A stretch of DNA of 64,000 bases from Sphingobium sp. JS3065 (lineage in GTDB: Bacteria; Pseudomonadota; Alphaproteobacteria; Sphingomonadales; Sphingomonadaceae), in assembly GCF_026427355.1 (NCBI RefSeq), contig NZ_CP102667.1:1-64000 (forward strand), written 5' to 3'. A model generated the notes under the pieces. That model made no database searches, was not told where the DNA came from, and saw only the letters and a program-made list of their open reading frames with translations. Shown here in pieces: positions 51,878-60,033 of this stretch. Numbering within the stretch: the stretch's first letter is position 1; each line of letters opens with the position of its first letter. Made by a program: the position numbers and the translations under genes.

Positions 51878-52894
51878 TCAAGCTCTGGTGATTGTGTTTC
51901 GGTTGCGCCAACGGCGAACCGCCGACGAGAAGCCCCGCCCCATGCTGGCCCCCATGGCGCGGGCATCGCTGGCCGCGTGCCCTGCGCCCGTTGCAACTGC
52001 CCCGCCACCCTTCGTCACCGCGTTGCCGAACTGCGTCACCATTGCAGCCGCGCCGCCGCCAAGTGAGGCAGCTATTCCGGGGATTTGGATGAAGAAAAAG
52101 CAGGCGAGAATGTAGAACGCGATGATCCGGATACAGGTGCTCCAGATGTTGTCAAAATCGCCATCGAATGTTGCTGTTGCCGATTCAGCGACATTGGCCA
52201 CAACGAGCACAAGAAGCATCGCAAATAGCGACAACATCAGAAAGTTGAGGACGCTGCCGAGCCATGAGAAGAAGTAGCTTCTGGTGGAATCAAACAGCAG
52301 CGCTGCTACGAAGATCGGCCCGACCACCGCCAGACAGGCGAGCGCAAACAGCGCATAGAGCACGATCACAAAGCCGACAGCCAGTGCGAACAGAGCCGCG
52401 ATCGCTGTCAAAAGAATGATGATAGTGGCACCGATACACAGCATAATTGCGGCCGCAGCGCCGGGAATATCAGTCAGTGAGGCGTGTTCCTCTGCGTATT
52501 TCTCGGTCGCATCCTGCATCGCGAGCAGTGCATCATCGACCCGCGCCCACATCCCATCGAAAGACCCACCAACGCCGTCCGGTGAGCCGCCTACGATCGA
52601 GGCAAACTCATGCGGCAGGCCGGTCACGATCATCTGTGCGAGCGATGCTCCATAGAGGTTTGTCACAGCATAATAGAGCGCGGCCAGCATAAGCGAGCGA
52701 TAGACATATTCGCGGAAGGGGTATTGCACGGCCCCGCGCATAATCGCGTAGCCTAGCAGGATTATGTAAATGATCATGCCAGTGCGGAGCGGTCCAGCGA
52801 TCCACCCAACAAACCCAGCATAGTTGGACACAACTACCGAATTGAGTTCGTTGGTGAAGCCCTGATAGGCATTCGTAAATAGATCGTATTCCAC
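51878..52894 (-). CDS. virB6: VirB6/TrbL polytopic membrane protein
   Basis: The 338-residue inner-membrane protein has a periplasmic start and at least five membrane segments (about 25-50, 65-85, 145-200, 205-240 and 255-280). A Gly/Ala-rich then basic C-terminal tail follows (GGGAVATGAGHAASDARAMG). VirB6 is a channel component at the inner membrane. Gene position between the eexN-like gene and virB7 is the usual one. Confidence 0.9.
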   Translation of the reverse strand: MEYDLFTNAYQGFTNELNSVVVSNYAGFVGWIAGPLRTGMIIYIILLGYAIMRGAVQYPFREYVYRSLMLAALYYAVTNLYGASLAQMIVTGLPHEFASIVGGSPDGVGGSFDGMWARVDDALLAMQDATEKYAEEHASLTDIPGAAAAIMLCIGATIIILLTAIAALFALAVGFVIVLYALFALACLAVVGPIFVAALLFDSTRSYFFSWLGSVLNFLMLSLFAMLLVLVVANVAESATATFDGDFDNIWSTCIRIIAFYILACFFFIQIPGIAASLGGGAAAMVTQFGNAVTKGGGAVATGAGHAASDARAMGASMGRGFSSAVRRWRNRNTITRA

Positions 52895-52937
52895 CAGACC
52901 GCTCCGATTAGATATAATTCAAGCTGTTATTACAGCC

Positions 52938-53249
52938 TTACATTCCAGCTGCCTTCCGTGCTCGCGCACGCTGCTCATCACGTTTCCGCGACCTTTCAAT
53001 GGAGGCGATTTTGTTCTTTATGCCTCCGCAATTGCGAGCCACTGGCATGGGGAGGTCCGACTGTTTGAGTTCGCTGTTCACGATCTTGTCGCACTCAGCG
53101 ACGATCACCGGAATCTGATCTTCATGAGTTTTGAGCCAATCAACGTCATGATAGGTCATTAAAATCTCGGGAAATGTGGGCGCGCGTTCGCAGCCGGCGA
53201 GCAAGCCGGCTGCGCTGATCGCAAGAAGGACCATTTTCTTCATGGTCAA
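52938..53249 (-). CDS. EexN-like lipoprotein (entry exclusion), tail copied from virB5
   Basis: The 103-residue lipoprotein has a signal with the lipobox LLAGC at about residues 16-20. A body with TYHDVDWLKTHEDQIPVIVAEC and NCGG resembles EexN proteins, which block redundant mating between like cells. Its ATG overlaps the virB5 stop by four bases; a second ATG two codons on is possible. The last 17 residues (RSRKRDEQRARARKAAG) are nearly the same as those ending VirB5, reflecting a 53-bp duplication. The eexN assignment is by pattern and position. Confidence 0.7.
   Translation of the reverse strand: MTMKKMVLLAISAAGLLAGCERAPTFPEILMTYHDVDWLKTHEDQIPVIVAECDKIVNSELKQSDLPMPVARNCGGIKNKIASIERSRKRDEQRARARKAAGM
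52942..52994. repeat. 53-bp direct repeat, copy A (3' end of the eexN-like gene)
   Basis: This segment matches 53250-53302 at 48 of 53 bases in the same orientation. Both copies are coding and in the same frame, so the duplicated bases are translated into near-identical tails. Confidence 0.92.
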
Positions 53250-53959
53250 ATTCCAGCTGCCGCCCGCGCTCGCGCACGCTGCTCATCGCGTTTGCGCGAC
53301 CTGTCCGCAAAAGCTTCGGCCGTGTGCGCCGCGGCCTCCGCTCTGCGCGCTCGCTCCAACGCTTCGACGCGGAGCTGGTCGTTCATCATCGACGCGCTTT
53401 CGAGCTGGATGCGCGCTTGAAGGTCAGCAACTTCCTTGGCTGTTGATGCGGTCGCAAGTCGATTGCGCAGCTCTTCCAGACCCTCACCGCGCGATGTGGC
53501 CGCTTCGCCCATGCCTTCGGCCATGGCCTTGTCCATCGCGATCGAGCGAGCTGTCTGATAGCGAACGTCAGTCTGATCGCCATTCGCGGATACGCCGAGA
53601 CGTTCGAGCATGTCCTGATAGATCGCATCAGATCGCCCGCCGTAGCTGCCGCCGCCGCCAAAATCGCCGCGCGCCATGCGTTCGAGCGAGTTCACATCAA
53701 CGCCCAGGGTGCGAAGTGAATCCGTCTTAAGCTGGTTGGCGATCGAGGAAACATCGGTCAGCTGGTTCAACCCTTGGTAGAGCTGCTGCGCTTCCGCAAT
53801 CTGCTGGCGACCTTGCTCGATCATCTGCATGGTCTTCTGGATTTGTTCGATATGCTTGAGCACGGACGTGCTATCGAACACAGGGATACCCTGCGCACTG
53901 GCTGGCGTCGCGGCCGCAAGGCTCCCGATCGACACAGCCGCCAAGATAAGCTGCTTCAT
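53246..53959 (-). CDS. virB5: VirB5-type minor pilus protein
   Basis: The 237-residue protein has a signal peptide (1-23, ending ATPASAQ) and a helical coiled-coil-like body with HIEQIQKTMQMIEQGRQQIAEAQQLYQGL. It is a VirB5/TrbJ-type tip or adhesion subunit. The frame is open to 54040, but the ATG at 53959 gives the signal peptide and lies 13 bases after the virB4 stop. Its C-terminus is duplicated in the next gene. Confidence 0.88.
   Translation of the reverse strand: MKQLILAAVSIGSLAAATPASAQGIPVFDSTSVLKHIEQIQKTMQMIEQGRQQIAEAQQLYQGLNQLTDVSSIANQLKTDSLRTLGVDVNSLERMARGDFGGGGSYGGRSDAIYQDMLERLGVSANGDQTDVRYQTARSIAMDKAMAEGMGEAATSRGEGLEELRNRLATASTAKEVADLQARIQLESASMMNDQLRVEALERARRAEAAAHTAEAFADRSRKRDEQRARARAAAGI
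53250..53302. repeat. 53-bp direct repeat, copy B (3' end of virB5)
   Basis: This is the probable parent of copy A at 52942-52994, since it lies in the longer gene of the pair. Copies are 308 bp apart, almost exactly the length of the eexN-like gene. Confidence 0.92.
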
Positions 53960-53972
53960 AGTCTCACTCCTT

Positions 53973-56354
53973 TCAGCTTGGGCGCCGGCGCCGGTGAAAT
54001 TCCGGCAACCAGAGCTTCGGATCATTGCCCAGTTCGGCAATCACTTCGCGGGCCACGCCCGTTGTTTCAGCGCGCCCCGACAGCACGGCCAGTTCATCGT
54101 CCATGCCAATGAGATCCAGGCCGACCACAACGGAGTCATGGCCCTGCTTCACGAGGAATTTGCGGCTTTCCGGCGACAGCTCTTCGCGCACCAGCTTAAA
54201 TTCCGCCTCCGAGAGCGAGAAGCCTTCGATGTAATCCCGGCGCTGGCCGAACGGATTGGGCAGGAAGATTTTCGTCGCGACCTGCTCCAAGATCGAATGG
54301 CTGATCGTGGACCGCAGCGCGTCCGCAGGCGACTGTGTTGCAAAGACGAGGAACGCATTGCGCTTGCGGTATGTCTTGAGGCCATCCTGCGCGAATGCCG
54401 TGAACGCCGGATCGGCCAGCGCCTTCCAAAATTCGTCAATCGCAATAACCATGCGCTCGCCTGTCAGGAGCGCGTCTATCCGCTCGAACAGGTAGAGCAT
54501 GACCGGCGTGCGGATTTCCGCGTTTTCGAGGAAGTCGGTCATATCGAAGCCCACGAAACGGGCTTCGAGAGACATGGAATCTTCCTCATTATCGAAAACC
54601 CAGCCAAGGTTCCCCTCGGAGGTCCACTTGACTAGGCGCGCGCCGACGCCGCCCGAGTCCGACATGCCGAGCATGGTCCGCAGCGCCGACAGCGAGCGTT
54701 GCTCGCGTGGCAGCTTCATCACGGCTTCGATGCCATCGTCGATCAGGTGCGATTCCTGCACCGTGATCGGCGCCCCCTCTTGCTTCACCAGCTGGCGGAT
54801 GAAGCGACCGAGGAACGCGCGATGGGAAGCCGTATTGTCGAGCGCCTTGAGCGGAGCGAAGCCCGTAGGTTCCCCGTTGCGCAGCGCGAGATAGGTGCCG
54901 CCGCTGGCTCGGACAAAAATTTCCGCGCCTTGATCCTTGTCGATGAAGATATGGCGCGCGTTGAACTTTTCGAGCTGCGCCATCAGGAAGTTGACCAGCA
55001 CCGTCTTACCGCCGCCCGATGGACCAATGACCATCGAATGGCCCAGGTCTGCCGAATGGAAATTGAAGTAATAGGGGCTGCGAGCGCTTGTCTTGAGCAA
55101 GGCGACCGCAGGCCCCCAATGATTGCCGTCCTCGTGCCCTGCAGGGAACGTATGGAAGGGCGAGAACGCCGAGAAATTATATGACGTGATCGGCGCGGGG
55201 CGCGCCCTCCACGCGAAGTTGCCGACCAGCTGCGACCAATAGGCAGCTTCCAGCGCCGCGCTTTCGCGGGCGGCGACCATGCCCGTATCGGCCAGCGCCG
55301 CGCGCGCGATCGACATGTTATCGCGCAGCTTCTTCAAATCTTCCGCGAACACCGTCAGCGTGAAATGATGGTCCCCCAGCACAAAGCGGTTCGATTGCAA
55401 ATCGTCGGCCGCGTCGATCAGCTCATCCATCTGGCTGATCGCCTTGTCACCGGCGTTCGCCATTTGGGTCTGGCGAAGCCGAAACCGTTCTGTTGCCGCT
55501 GTGCGCGACAGGAACGTGAACGACTGCGTTATGGCGAGGCTGAAATCGACCGAAAGCAGCGATTCAAACTGGCGCGGCGTTGTCGATGACGGATACTCGC
55601 GAATGCCGAAAATGCCGCCGAACATCGAATGATCGGCGTCGCGGACCTCAAATGTCTCAGCGCCGATGATGGCGCGGCTCGCATAGAGCGCCGAGCCGAG
55701 ACGGCCACGGACCAGAGGACAGCGCCGATAGCGCCCGGTCATCACCTGGTTCAATATTTCCAGCGGTTCGGAGAACAGGAGACCCCGGTGCTCATAGATG
55801 CCGACACGGCGCGGACGAACGCGCAGCAGCAGCTTTTCCAGATCGCGCACCTTGTCTTCCAGCAGCTCTAGAGCTTCCGCGATATTGGCGTTCTTGTCCT
55901 CCTGCTTCTTGCGCAGGAAATCCATCAGCTTGTCGGTCGCGTTTGCTGTTGGGCGGATCACGACCGTCATGAAGAAGCGGTTGCGGAACATGCGTTCGGC
56001 CGTCATCCGCTCATAGTATTTTTGATCGAGCTTCGCGGCGAAATGCGAGCGGAACGTGCCGCCTGGATAGTCGCGCACGCGCATCCGCAACATGTGCGTC
56101 CAGATCGAAAGCCGCTCGTCATGGATATTGCGCCAGACCCCGTTGAGGCGCGTGTGCCAATCATTCAGATCGCGCACGTCCGAAGTCTCAAAGGGCCGTC
56201 CATCCAGTTCGAGCATGAGCATCAGATCGCCGTTATCGAGGGCGACCACATGCTCATTGACATGCCGCGAATACGGCAAGAATTTCTCGGGCATTTCCTC
56301 CCGTTTGGCCTTGTCAAAAGGCACCTTCTCCGCGAGCGCGCTCTTACCGAACAC
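53973..56354 (-). CDS. virB4: VirB4-type secretion ATPase
   Basis: The roughly 793-residue ATPase has Walker A GPSGGGKT at about 444-451 and Walker B MVIAIDEFW near 640, and the long N-terminal VirB4 domain. It energises pilus assembly and DNA transfer. No ATG fits well: the frame is open to 56414, and the GTG at 56354 (with AAAGGGA about 10 bases upstream) overlaps the virB3 stop by 11 bases. A GTG at 56357 is also possible. Confidence 0.9.
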   Translation of the reverse strand: MFGKSALAEKVPFDKAKREEMPEKFLPYSRHVNEHVVALDNGDLMLMLELDGRPFETSDVRDLNDWHTRLNGVWRNIHDERLSIWTHMLRMRVRDYPGGTFRSHFAAKLDQKYYERMTAERMFRNRFFMTVVIRPTANATDKLMDFLRKKQEDKNANIAEALELLEDKVRDLEKLLLRVRPRRVGIYEHRGLLFSEPLEILNQVMTGRYRRCPLVRGRLGSALYASRAIIGAETFEVRDADHSMFGGIFGIREYPSSTTPRQFESLLSVDFSLAITQSFTFLSRTAATERFRLRQTQMANAGDKAISQMDELIDAADDLQSNRFVLGDHHFTLTVFAEDLKKLRDNMSIARAALADTGMVAARESAALEAAYWSQLVGNFAWRARPAPITSYNFSAFSPFHTFPAGHEDGNHWGPAVALLKTSARSPYYFNFHSADLGHSMVIGPSGGGKTVLVNFLMAQLEKFNARHIFIDKDQGAEIFVRASGGTYLALRNGEPTGFAPLKALDNTASHRAFLGRFIRQLVKQEGAPITVQESHLIDDGIEAVMKLPREQRSLSALRTMLGMSDSGGVGARLVKWTSEGNLGWVFDNEEDSMSLEARFVGFDMTDFLENAEIRTPVMLYLFERIDALLTGERMVIAIDEFWKALADPAFTAFAQDGLKTYRKRNAFLVFATQSPADALRSTISHSILEQVATKIFLPNPFGQRRDYIEGFSLSEAEFKLVREELSPESRKFLVKQGHDSVVVGLDLIGMDDELAVLSGRAETTGVAREVIAELGNDPKLWLPEFHRRRRPS

Positions 56355-56688
56355 CACGACCAAATCCCTTTCGCTTGATTCCGTAGAGCGGCAGCGGCGT
56401 GTAGCTCGATCCACCCCAAAAGACGCGGTTCCGGTTCGCCGCTTTGGTCCGGCCCCACAGGAAGATCAGCCGGAATGCGTTCACGTCATGCCGAACGATA
56501 AGCCGCGCCATCGCATAAAGCGCGACGGCGGCCGCGCCGCCGTAGAGAGGATTGCCCGAACCAACTAACGTGATTGCGCCCGCCATGATGATGAGCGCGC
56601 CCGCTTCAATGGGAACACCCGCCCACAAAGCGGGGCGGGTGACGGCCAAGAACAGCGGGTCTTTTGTCATTTCTTCCTGACCGTCCAT
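56344..56688 (-). CDS. virB3: VirB3 inner-membrane protein
   Basis: The 114-residue protein has the VirB3 start (DPLFLAVTRPALWAGVPIEA) and two membrane segments at about 22-42 and 48-66. VirB3 works with VirB4 in pilus assembly. The start may be at 56688 or at the internal ATG six codons later, which gives the shorter MTKDPLF N-terminus. It is followed by overlapping virB4. Confidence 0.9.
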   Translation of the reverse strand: MDGQEEMTKDPLFLAVTRPALWAGVPIEAGALIIMAGAITLVGSGNPLYGGAAAVALYAMARLIVRHDVNAFRLIFLWGRTKAANRNRVFWGGSSYTPLPLYGIKRKGFGRGVR

Positions 56689-56694
56689 CCCCGA

Positions 56695-57036
56695 TCACCC
56701 CGTAATCGTGTCGACGATCCAAGGCGCGGAGAACACGATCACCACGCCAACTACGACCGTGACGAGCATCTGCACCGACGCGCGGCCGAGGAACCACAGA
56801 AGGCCAACGACGATGATCGCGATGATCGCAAGCGTGCGGAGCAAACCGTTGCTCAGCAGGCCGAGAATGTTGTCGGCCAGGCCTTCAAAGTTTGCCTGCG
56901 CAAAAGCCGGCTCCGCTACGAGCAGGCTTGCCAGCAGCGACAGGGGCAGCGCGCGCGCCATGAGCGGCGAGGGCTTGAGACGCGCGAGCAGCGCATCGAG
57001 CCGGGATTCAGCCTTGATCTTCCAGATACGAAACAT
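56695..57036 (-). CDS. virB2: VirB2 major pilin
   Basis: The 113-residue precursor has a long N-terminal signal region ending in AEPAFAQA (cleavage near residue 47) and two hydrophobic helices (about 66-86 and 88-108) separated by a short loop, the VirB2 pilin layout. It forms the conjugative pilus. It lies six bases before virB3. Confidence 0.9.
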   Translation of the reverse strand: MFRIWKIKAESRLDALLARLKPSPLMARALPLSLLASLLVAEPAFAQANFEGLADNILGLLSNGLLRTLAIIAIIVVGLLWFLGRASVQMLVTVVVGVVIVFSAPWIVDTITG

Positions 57037-57057
57037 TCGACAACTCCTATCTTCGCC

Positions 57058-57723
57058 TTACGAACCAATCCGCGCGTGTTGGGCGCGGCCGAAAACATCC
57101 CACGCAGGCGGTGCAGGCGGTGGAGCCGCCTCCATGTTCTCCGCTGCGATTTCCGCCAGCTCCACCGGCACACGACCGGCGCCAGTGTCGCTCATGGCGG
57201 CGCTGGCGGGCTGATCGCCCACGATGACAGTCGGGATTGCGGTCGCAGGCCGACCGCTGACGCGGCGACCTGCGTTCTCCACGCGGGCGACATAGCCGTT
57301 GCGGAAACCTCTCGATTGAGAGCCTGTGTTATACATGCTGAGTGCGACCCGAAGGGCCTCTTGCGGGGTGCGCCCCGTCTTGGCCGAACGGAAATTGGAC
57401 AGGAGCACCCGGCCTGCCGCTTCGATATTGGAGCACTGCTTGAAAACAGTGTCCCACGTTAGGCCGAGCCATCCCATGTTGCGTGAATTGATTTGGCCGA
57501 GGCCGAGATCCACGCTGTAGCCGCGAGCCACATAGGAGCGCGCGGTTGCGATGGCCTCAGCCTCATTACGCGGACGGCGAGGCTGACTGGCCACGCCGTT
57601 GACGTTGATCGCAAAAACATAGTTCGAAGATTCCGCATCCACGATCGCGGCGATCGTATGCGGCGCTACCGCTGGGGCGCATTGCGCCGCCAGCGAAAGA
57701 ACGGCTCCGGTTTCGAGGAACAC
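57058..57723 (-). CDS. virB1: VirB1-type lytic transglycosylase
   Basis: The 221-residue lysozyme-fold enzyme opens peptidoglycan for the channel. The catalytic glutamate lies in AAIVDAESSNYVFAINVNG (Glu31), followed by DLGLGQINSRNMGWLGL, the conserved GLxQI-type block, and YNTGS near 130. No strong signal peptide is seen. It starts the VirB block behind the TrbM-like gene. Confidence 0.9.
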   Translation of the reverse strand: MFLETGAVLSLAAQCAPAVAPHTIAAIVDAESSNYVFAINVNGVASQPRRPRNEAEAIATARSYVARGYSVDLGLGQINSRNMGWLGLTWDTVFKQCSNIEAAGRVLLSNFRSAKTGRTPQEALRVALSMYNTGSQSRGFRNGYVARVENAGRRVSGRPATAIPTVIVGDQPASAAMSDTGAGRVPVELAEIAAENMEAAPPPAPPAWDVFGRAQHARIGS

Positions 57724-57737
57724 GTTCCCGCTCCCGG

Positions 57738-58061
57738 TCAGTTGCGCGGCTGATAGTAGGTCTGTTGCCGCCCGTCAGTCCAAGTGACCGTCAAGCGACC
57801 AGGCCTCCCATCATCCGGCTTCTTGTATTTGGTCTTGGCGATGCCCCCGCCCGTGCATGTCGGGAAGCTGCCGCCGAGAGCCAGCACGCGCCACAGTTTC
57901 GTTATCGGTGGAACACAGGCTGGATATTGCGTCGGACCACCCGGGTTGGAGATGCACAGCACAACCTCACATGCCCAAGTATTATCCGACGCTACAGCGG
58001 GGGTCGATTGCACCGCAGCCCCCACCAAGGCGGTCGCGAGCGCGAAATTAAAAGCTTTCAT
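57738..58061 (-). CDS. TrbM-like secreted protein
   Basis: The 107-residue protein has a signal peptide (1-25, ending TPAVAS) and a cysteine-rich mature part with ACEVVLCISNPGG and CVPPITKLW then FPTCTGGG, which resembles TrbM-type conjugation proteins. The open frame starts at 58079, but the ATG at 58061 gives the signal peptide. It is the first gene of the transfer operon, 14 bases before virB1. Confidence 0.7.
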   Translation of the reverse strand: MKAFNFALATALVGAAVQSTPAVASDNTWACEVVLCISNPGGPTQYPACVPPITKLWRVLALGGSFPTCTGGGIAKTKYKKPDDGRPGRLTVTWTDGRQQTYYQPRN

Positions 58062-58120
58062 CGCTTTCTCCCTCGTCATCGAGATTTATGCACATATCAC
58101 GATGAGGGGGAAAGGGAAGC

Positions 58121-58429
58121 CTAAAACGCCAATTTGTTGCTGCATTGTTTGTCGGGAACCAATCGGATATGGTCATCCTCATAGCCGTAATCGAGCACGA
58201 CATGCCGCACAGCGCTTGACAGTCGCTTGTAGGTTTTAAGCGTTGGTTGCTCGAATAGGCAGACATTCAGCCACTTATCGCCACGCCACGATACTTTGAC
58301 ATTGATGATCCATTCACTCGACGGCAGTTGCGCAATTTCGACCGCTTGGATCATTCCCCCAGCAGGGCGGCGGGTGGTTAGTTCGCGCTCAAGGATCGGA
58401 TCATACTGCCAATCGTCGCTATGCGGCAT
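58121..58429 (-). CDS. Hypothetical protein, 102 residues
   Basis: I do not recognise a family. The product is small and soluble with a strand-rich middle (WIINVKVSWRGDKWLNVCLFE) and a late cysteine near residue 96. It lies upstream of the TrbM-like gene in the same direction and 160 bp from the divergent ribbon-helix-helix gene, sharing the intergenic palindrome at 58533. A transfer-gene regulator role is conceivable but unsupported. Confidence 0.6.
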   Translation of the reverse strand: MPHSDDWQYDPILERELTTRRPAGGMIQAVEIAQLPSSEWIINVKVSWRGDKWLNVCLFEQPTLKTYKRLSSAVRHVVLDYGYEDDHIRLVPDKQCSNKLAF

Positions 58430-58532
58430 CGTGATTTATTCCCTTTTACCGATTAGGATATGTCTATCCTCGCTTTGACGGCGAGGGCAACCCGGCTTGT
58501 CGTCTCTTGCCGCGCAACCACATTACAGCCAT

Positions 58533-58552
58533 TAAGCGTGTCAACACGCTTA
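58533..58552. promoter_or_regulatory. TAAGCGTGT palindrome upstream of the RHH gene, candidate operator
   Basis: TAAGCGTGT and ACACGCTTA form a 20-bp palindrome around a CA centre, 36 bp before the regulator start. It lies in the 159-bp divergent intergenic region shared with the minus-strand hypothetical gene. A related palindrome lies just after the regulator gene (58848-58869). Confidence 0.7.
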
Positions 58553-58588
58553 TTCCGGCACCACACCAACCTCTTGTGTTCTAGACCT

Positions 58589-58837
58589 ATGGCGCGCCCG
58601 AAAAGACAGGAAGACCCTCTTCTCCCGGTTCCTTTGCCCCGGCGTCGGCCGAGCCGCGCCAACACGCGAAATCTCGCAGCATCGGTGAAACCCGAGCTGG
58701 CGGCCGAGATCAAGAACCTCGCTGAGCGCGAACAAACGTCCGTTGCTGCCCTGGTCGAAGAGGCGACGATCAATCTCTTGAAGGCACGCGGGATCGAATA
58801 TCCCGACTATCTGCGCCACTACCGCAAATTGGCGTGA
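58589..58837 (+). CDS. Ribbon-helix-helix-type plasmid regulator
   Basis: The 82-residue basic protein has a segment like ribbon-helix-helix DNA-binding proteins (about 27-65, NLAASVKPELAAEIKNLAEREQTSVAALVEEA). This fold binds short palindromes and is common in copy-control and antitoxin proteins. The open frame begins at 58460, but the ATG at 58589 excludes the palindrome from coding. The flanking palindromes suggest autoregulation. No toxin gene is adjacent. Confidence 0.65.
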   Translation: MARPKRQEDPLLPVPLPRRRPSRANTRNLAASVKPELAAEIKNLAEREQTSVAALVEEATINLLKARGIEYPDYLRHYRKLA

Positions 58838-58847
58838 CGAGCGCGTT

Positions 58848-58869
58848 ATAAGCGTGCGCGCACGCTTAT
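58848..58869. promoter_or_regulatory. ATAAGCGTGCG palindrome downstream of the RHH gene
   Basis: ATAAGCGTGCG and CGCACGCTTAT form a perfect 22-bp palindrome starting 11 bases after the regulator stop. It shares AAGCGTG/CACGCTT arms with the palindrome at 58533, with 4 bases more core symmetry. Confidence 0.72.
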
Positions 58870-58982
58870 TCTTGCCAACCCCTTAAACTTGAGCCAGTTA
58901 TGACGCGCTGATTCCGCCTTGGAGTCGGCGATTCATCTGTTGCGTGCGGGGTGGCTCCCCGAGGCGACAGGACAACAAAAAA

Positions 58983-59004
58983 CCCTCGCTTGGCTGAGCG
59001 AGGG
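58983..59004. terminator. Bidirectional terminator hairpin
   Basis: CCCTCGCT and AGCGAGGG pair around a TGGCTG loop. An A-run lies immediately before it (58977-58982) and CTGTTT follows, so it could end transcription from either side. Confidence 0.72.
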
Positions 59005-59139
59005 CTGTTTGTGCCACCGAAGTGAGCGCTTCTAACTTGGCTCTCTTTATCGGTGGTGCTGCGGCGAAAGTCAATCTCGAAAGCGTGCTTTCGGGAGCGA
59101 TGGTGCTTGGCCTCGCGGGACCGACGAAGGGAGGTCCGC

Positions 59140-59922
59140 ATGACCACTTCCATAGGCGCCGTGCTGCGTAGCACCGGCCTCGCCACGATCGACCGCGCCT
59201 TGCTTGCGCGTGCCGAAAAACCGCGCGTCAAAGTCTGGGCCGGCAGCATCGCCGTAGGCCACGAAAAGCGGGCCAAGGCTTACACACCGATCCGCAATGC
59301 TCGCCAGATGCGCGAGATGATCGAAGCCGCAAAGCTCTACGAGCGGCAAACGCTCGCGCAGCGGCGGACAACCACACCGCGCATTCGCAACGGAGCTATC
59401 GGACAGGCCGGCATCCAGATCATCGAGTTCCTGGCCCGCGTCATCGACTATAGCACTGGCGCGCTGTTCCCCAGTCTTCACACCATCATGGATGGAACCG
59501 GCCTCAGCAAGAATTGCGTCGTTCAGGCGCTTTCGCGTCTCAAAGACGCGCGAATTATCGACTGGTTCAGGCGCTACGAGCCGGTTCCCGACCACGAAGC
59601 GCAAGGCGCTGGCCCGCGCATCAAGCAGGCCACGAACGCCTATCGCTTCCTCTTCCCCGCCTTCCTCTCGAAAATCTTCGCTGCTCGCCGCCGTCGCGGC
59701 GTCGCGGCCGATCCAGCCCCCGCTTGCGAACAATATCGCCAGATCGAGGCGGCGCGCGACATGGAGCGCATGAGGGATCAGCTGCCCCTATGGGAGCTAA
59801 CCCGCGAAGAGCGGGACAAGCGCGAGCTGGCGGACATTCTCGCCAGCCTGGGCCAAGCGATTGAGGCGAAAGAACGTGAGTCATCCGCAAGTGAAGATAA
59901 CCGGCGGAGATATTTATATTGA
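59140..59922 (+). CDS. Putative plasmid replication protein with winged-helix domain
   Basis: The 260-residue protein has a basic start, a central winged-helix-like region (about 90-150, GQAGIQIIEFLARVIDY and SLHTIMDGTGLSKNCVVQALSRLKDARIIDWF) and a charged C-terminus. This layout is seen in helix-turn-helix replication proteins of alphaproteobacterial plasmids. The neighbouring primase-like gene supports a replication role. The ATG at 59140 with GGGAGG is preferred to the earlier GTG at 59053. A regulator function is the alternative. Confidence 0.55.
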   Translation: MTTSIGAVLRSTGLATIDRALLARAEKPRVKVWAGSIAVGHEKRAKAYTPIRNARQMREMIEAAKLYERQTLAQRRTTTPRIRNGAIGQAGIQIIEFLARVIDYSTGALFPSLHTIMDGTGLSKNCVVQALSRLKDARIIDWFRRYEPVPDHEAQGAGPRIKQATNAYRFLFPAFLSKIFAARRRRGVAADPAPACEQYRQIEAARDMERMRDQLPLWELTREERDKRELADILASLGQAIEAKERESSASEDNRRRYLY

Positions 59923-59923
59923 A

Positions 59924-60013
59924 TGGCCCTAGTCGGGCCATGCGCGATATTGGCATGTATCCCGACCGTTTGCCCGCCATCGTGAAATGTGTATAAATCC
60001 CAATGTCGGGATA
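59924..60013. other. Hairpin and spaced inverted repeat between repA-like and primase-like genes
   Basis: TGGCCC-TAGTC-GGGCCA (59924-59940) forms a small hairpin just after the stop. TATCCCGAC (59958-59966) is repeated exactly inverted at 60005-60013 (GTCGGGATA), with 38 bp between. These could be binding sites for replication control or origin structure. Confidence 0.5.
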
Positions 60014-60033
60014 CCGTTGACGAAAGAAGTTCG

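Larger units (their letters stand above)
58838..59139. other. Gap upstream of the putative replication gene
   Basis: No gene is evident in these 302 bases. They contain the second TAAGCGTG palindrome, a symmetrical terminator hairpin (58983-59004) and GGGAGG at 59129-59134 as the ribosome binding site for the next gene. An origin of replication could lie here, but no iterons or DnaA boxes are obvious. Confidence 0.5.
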
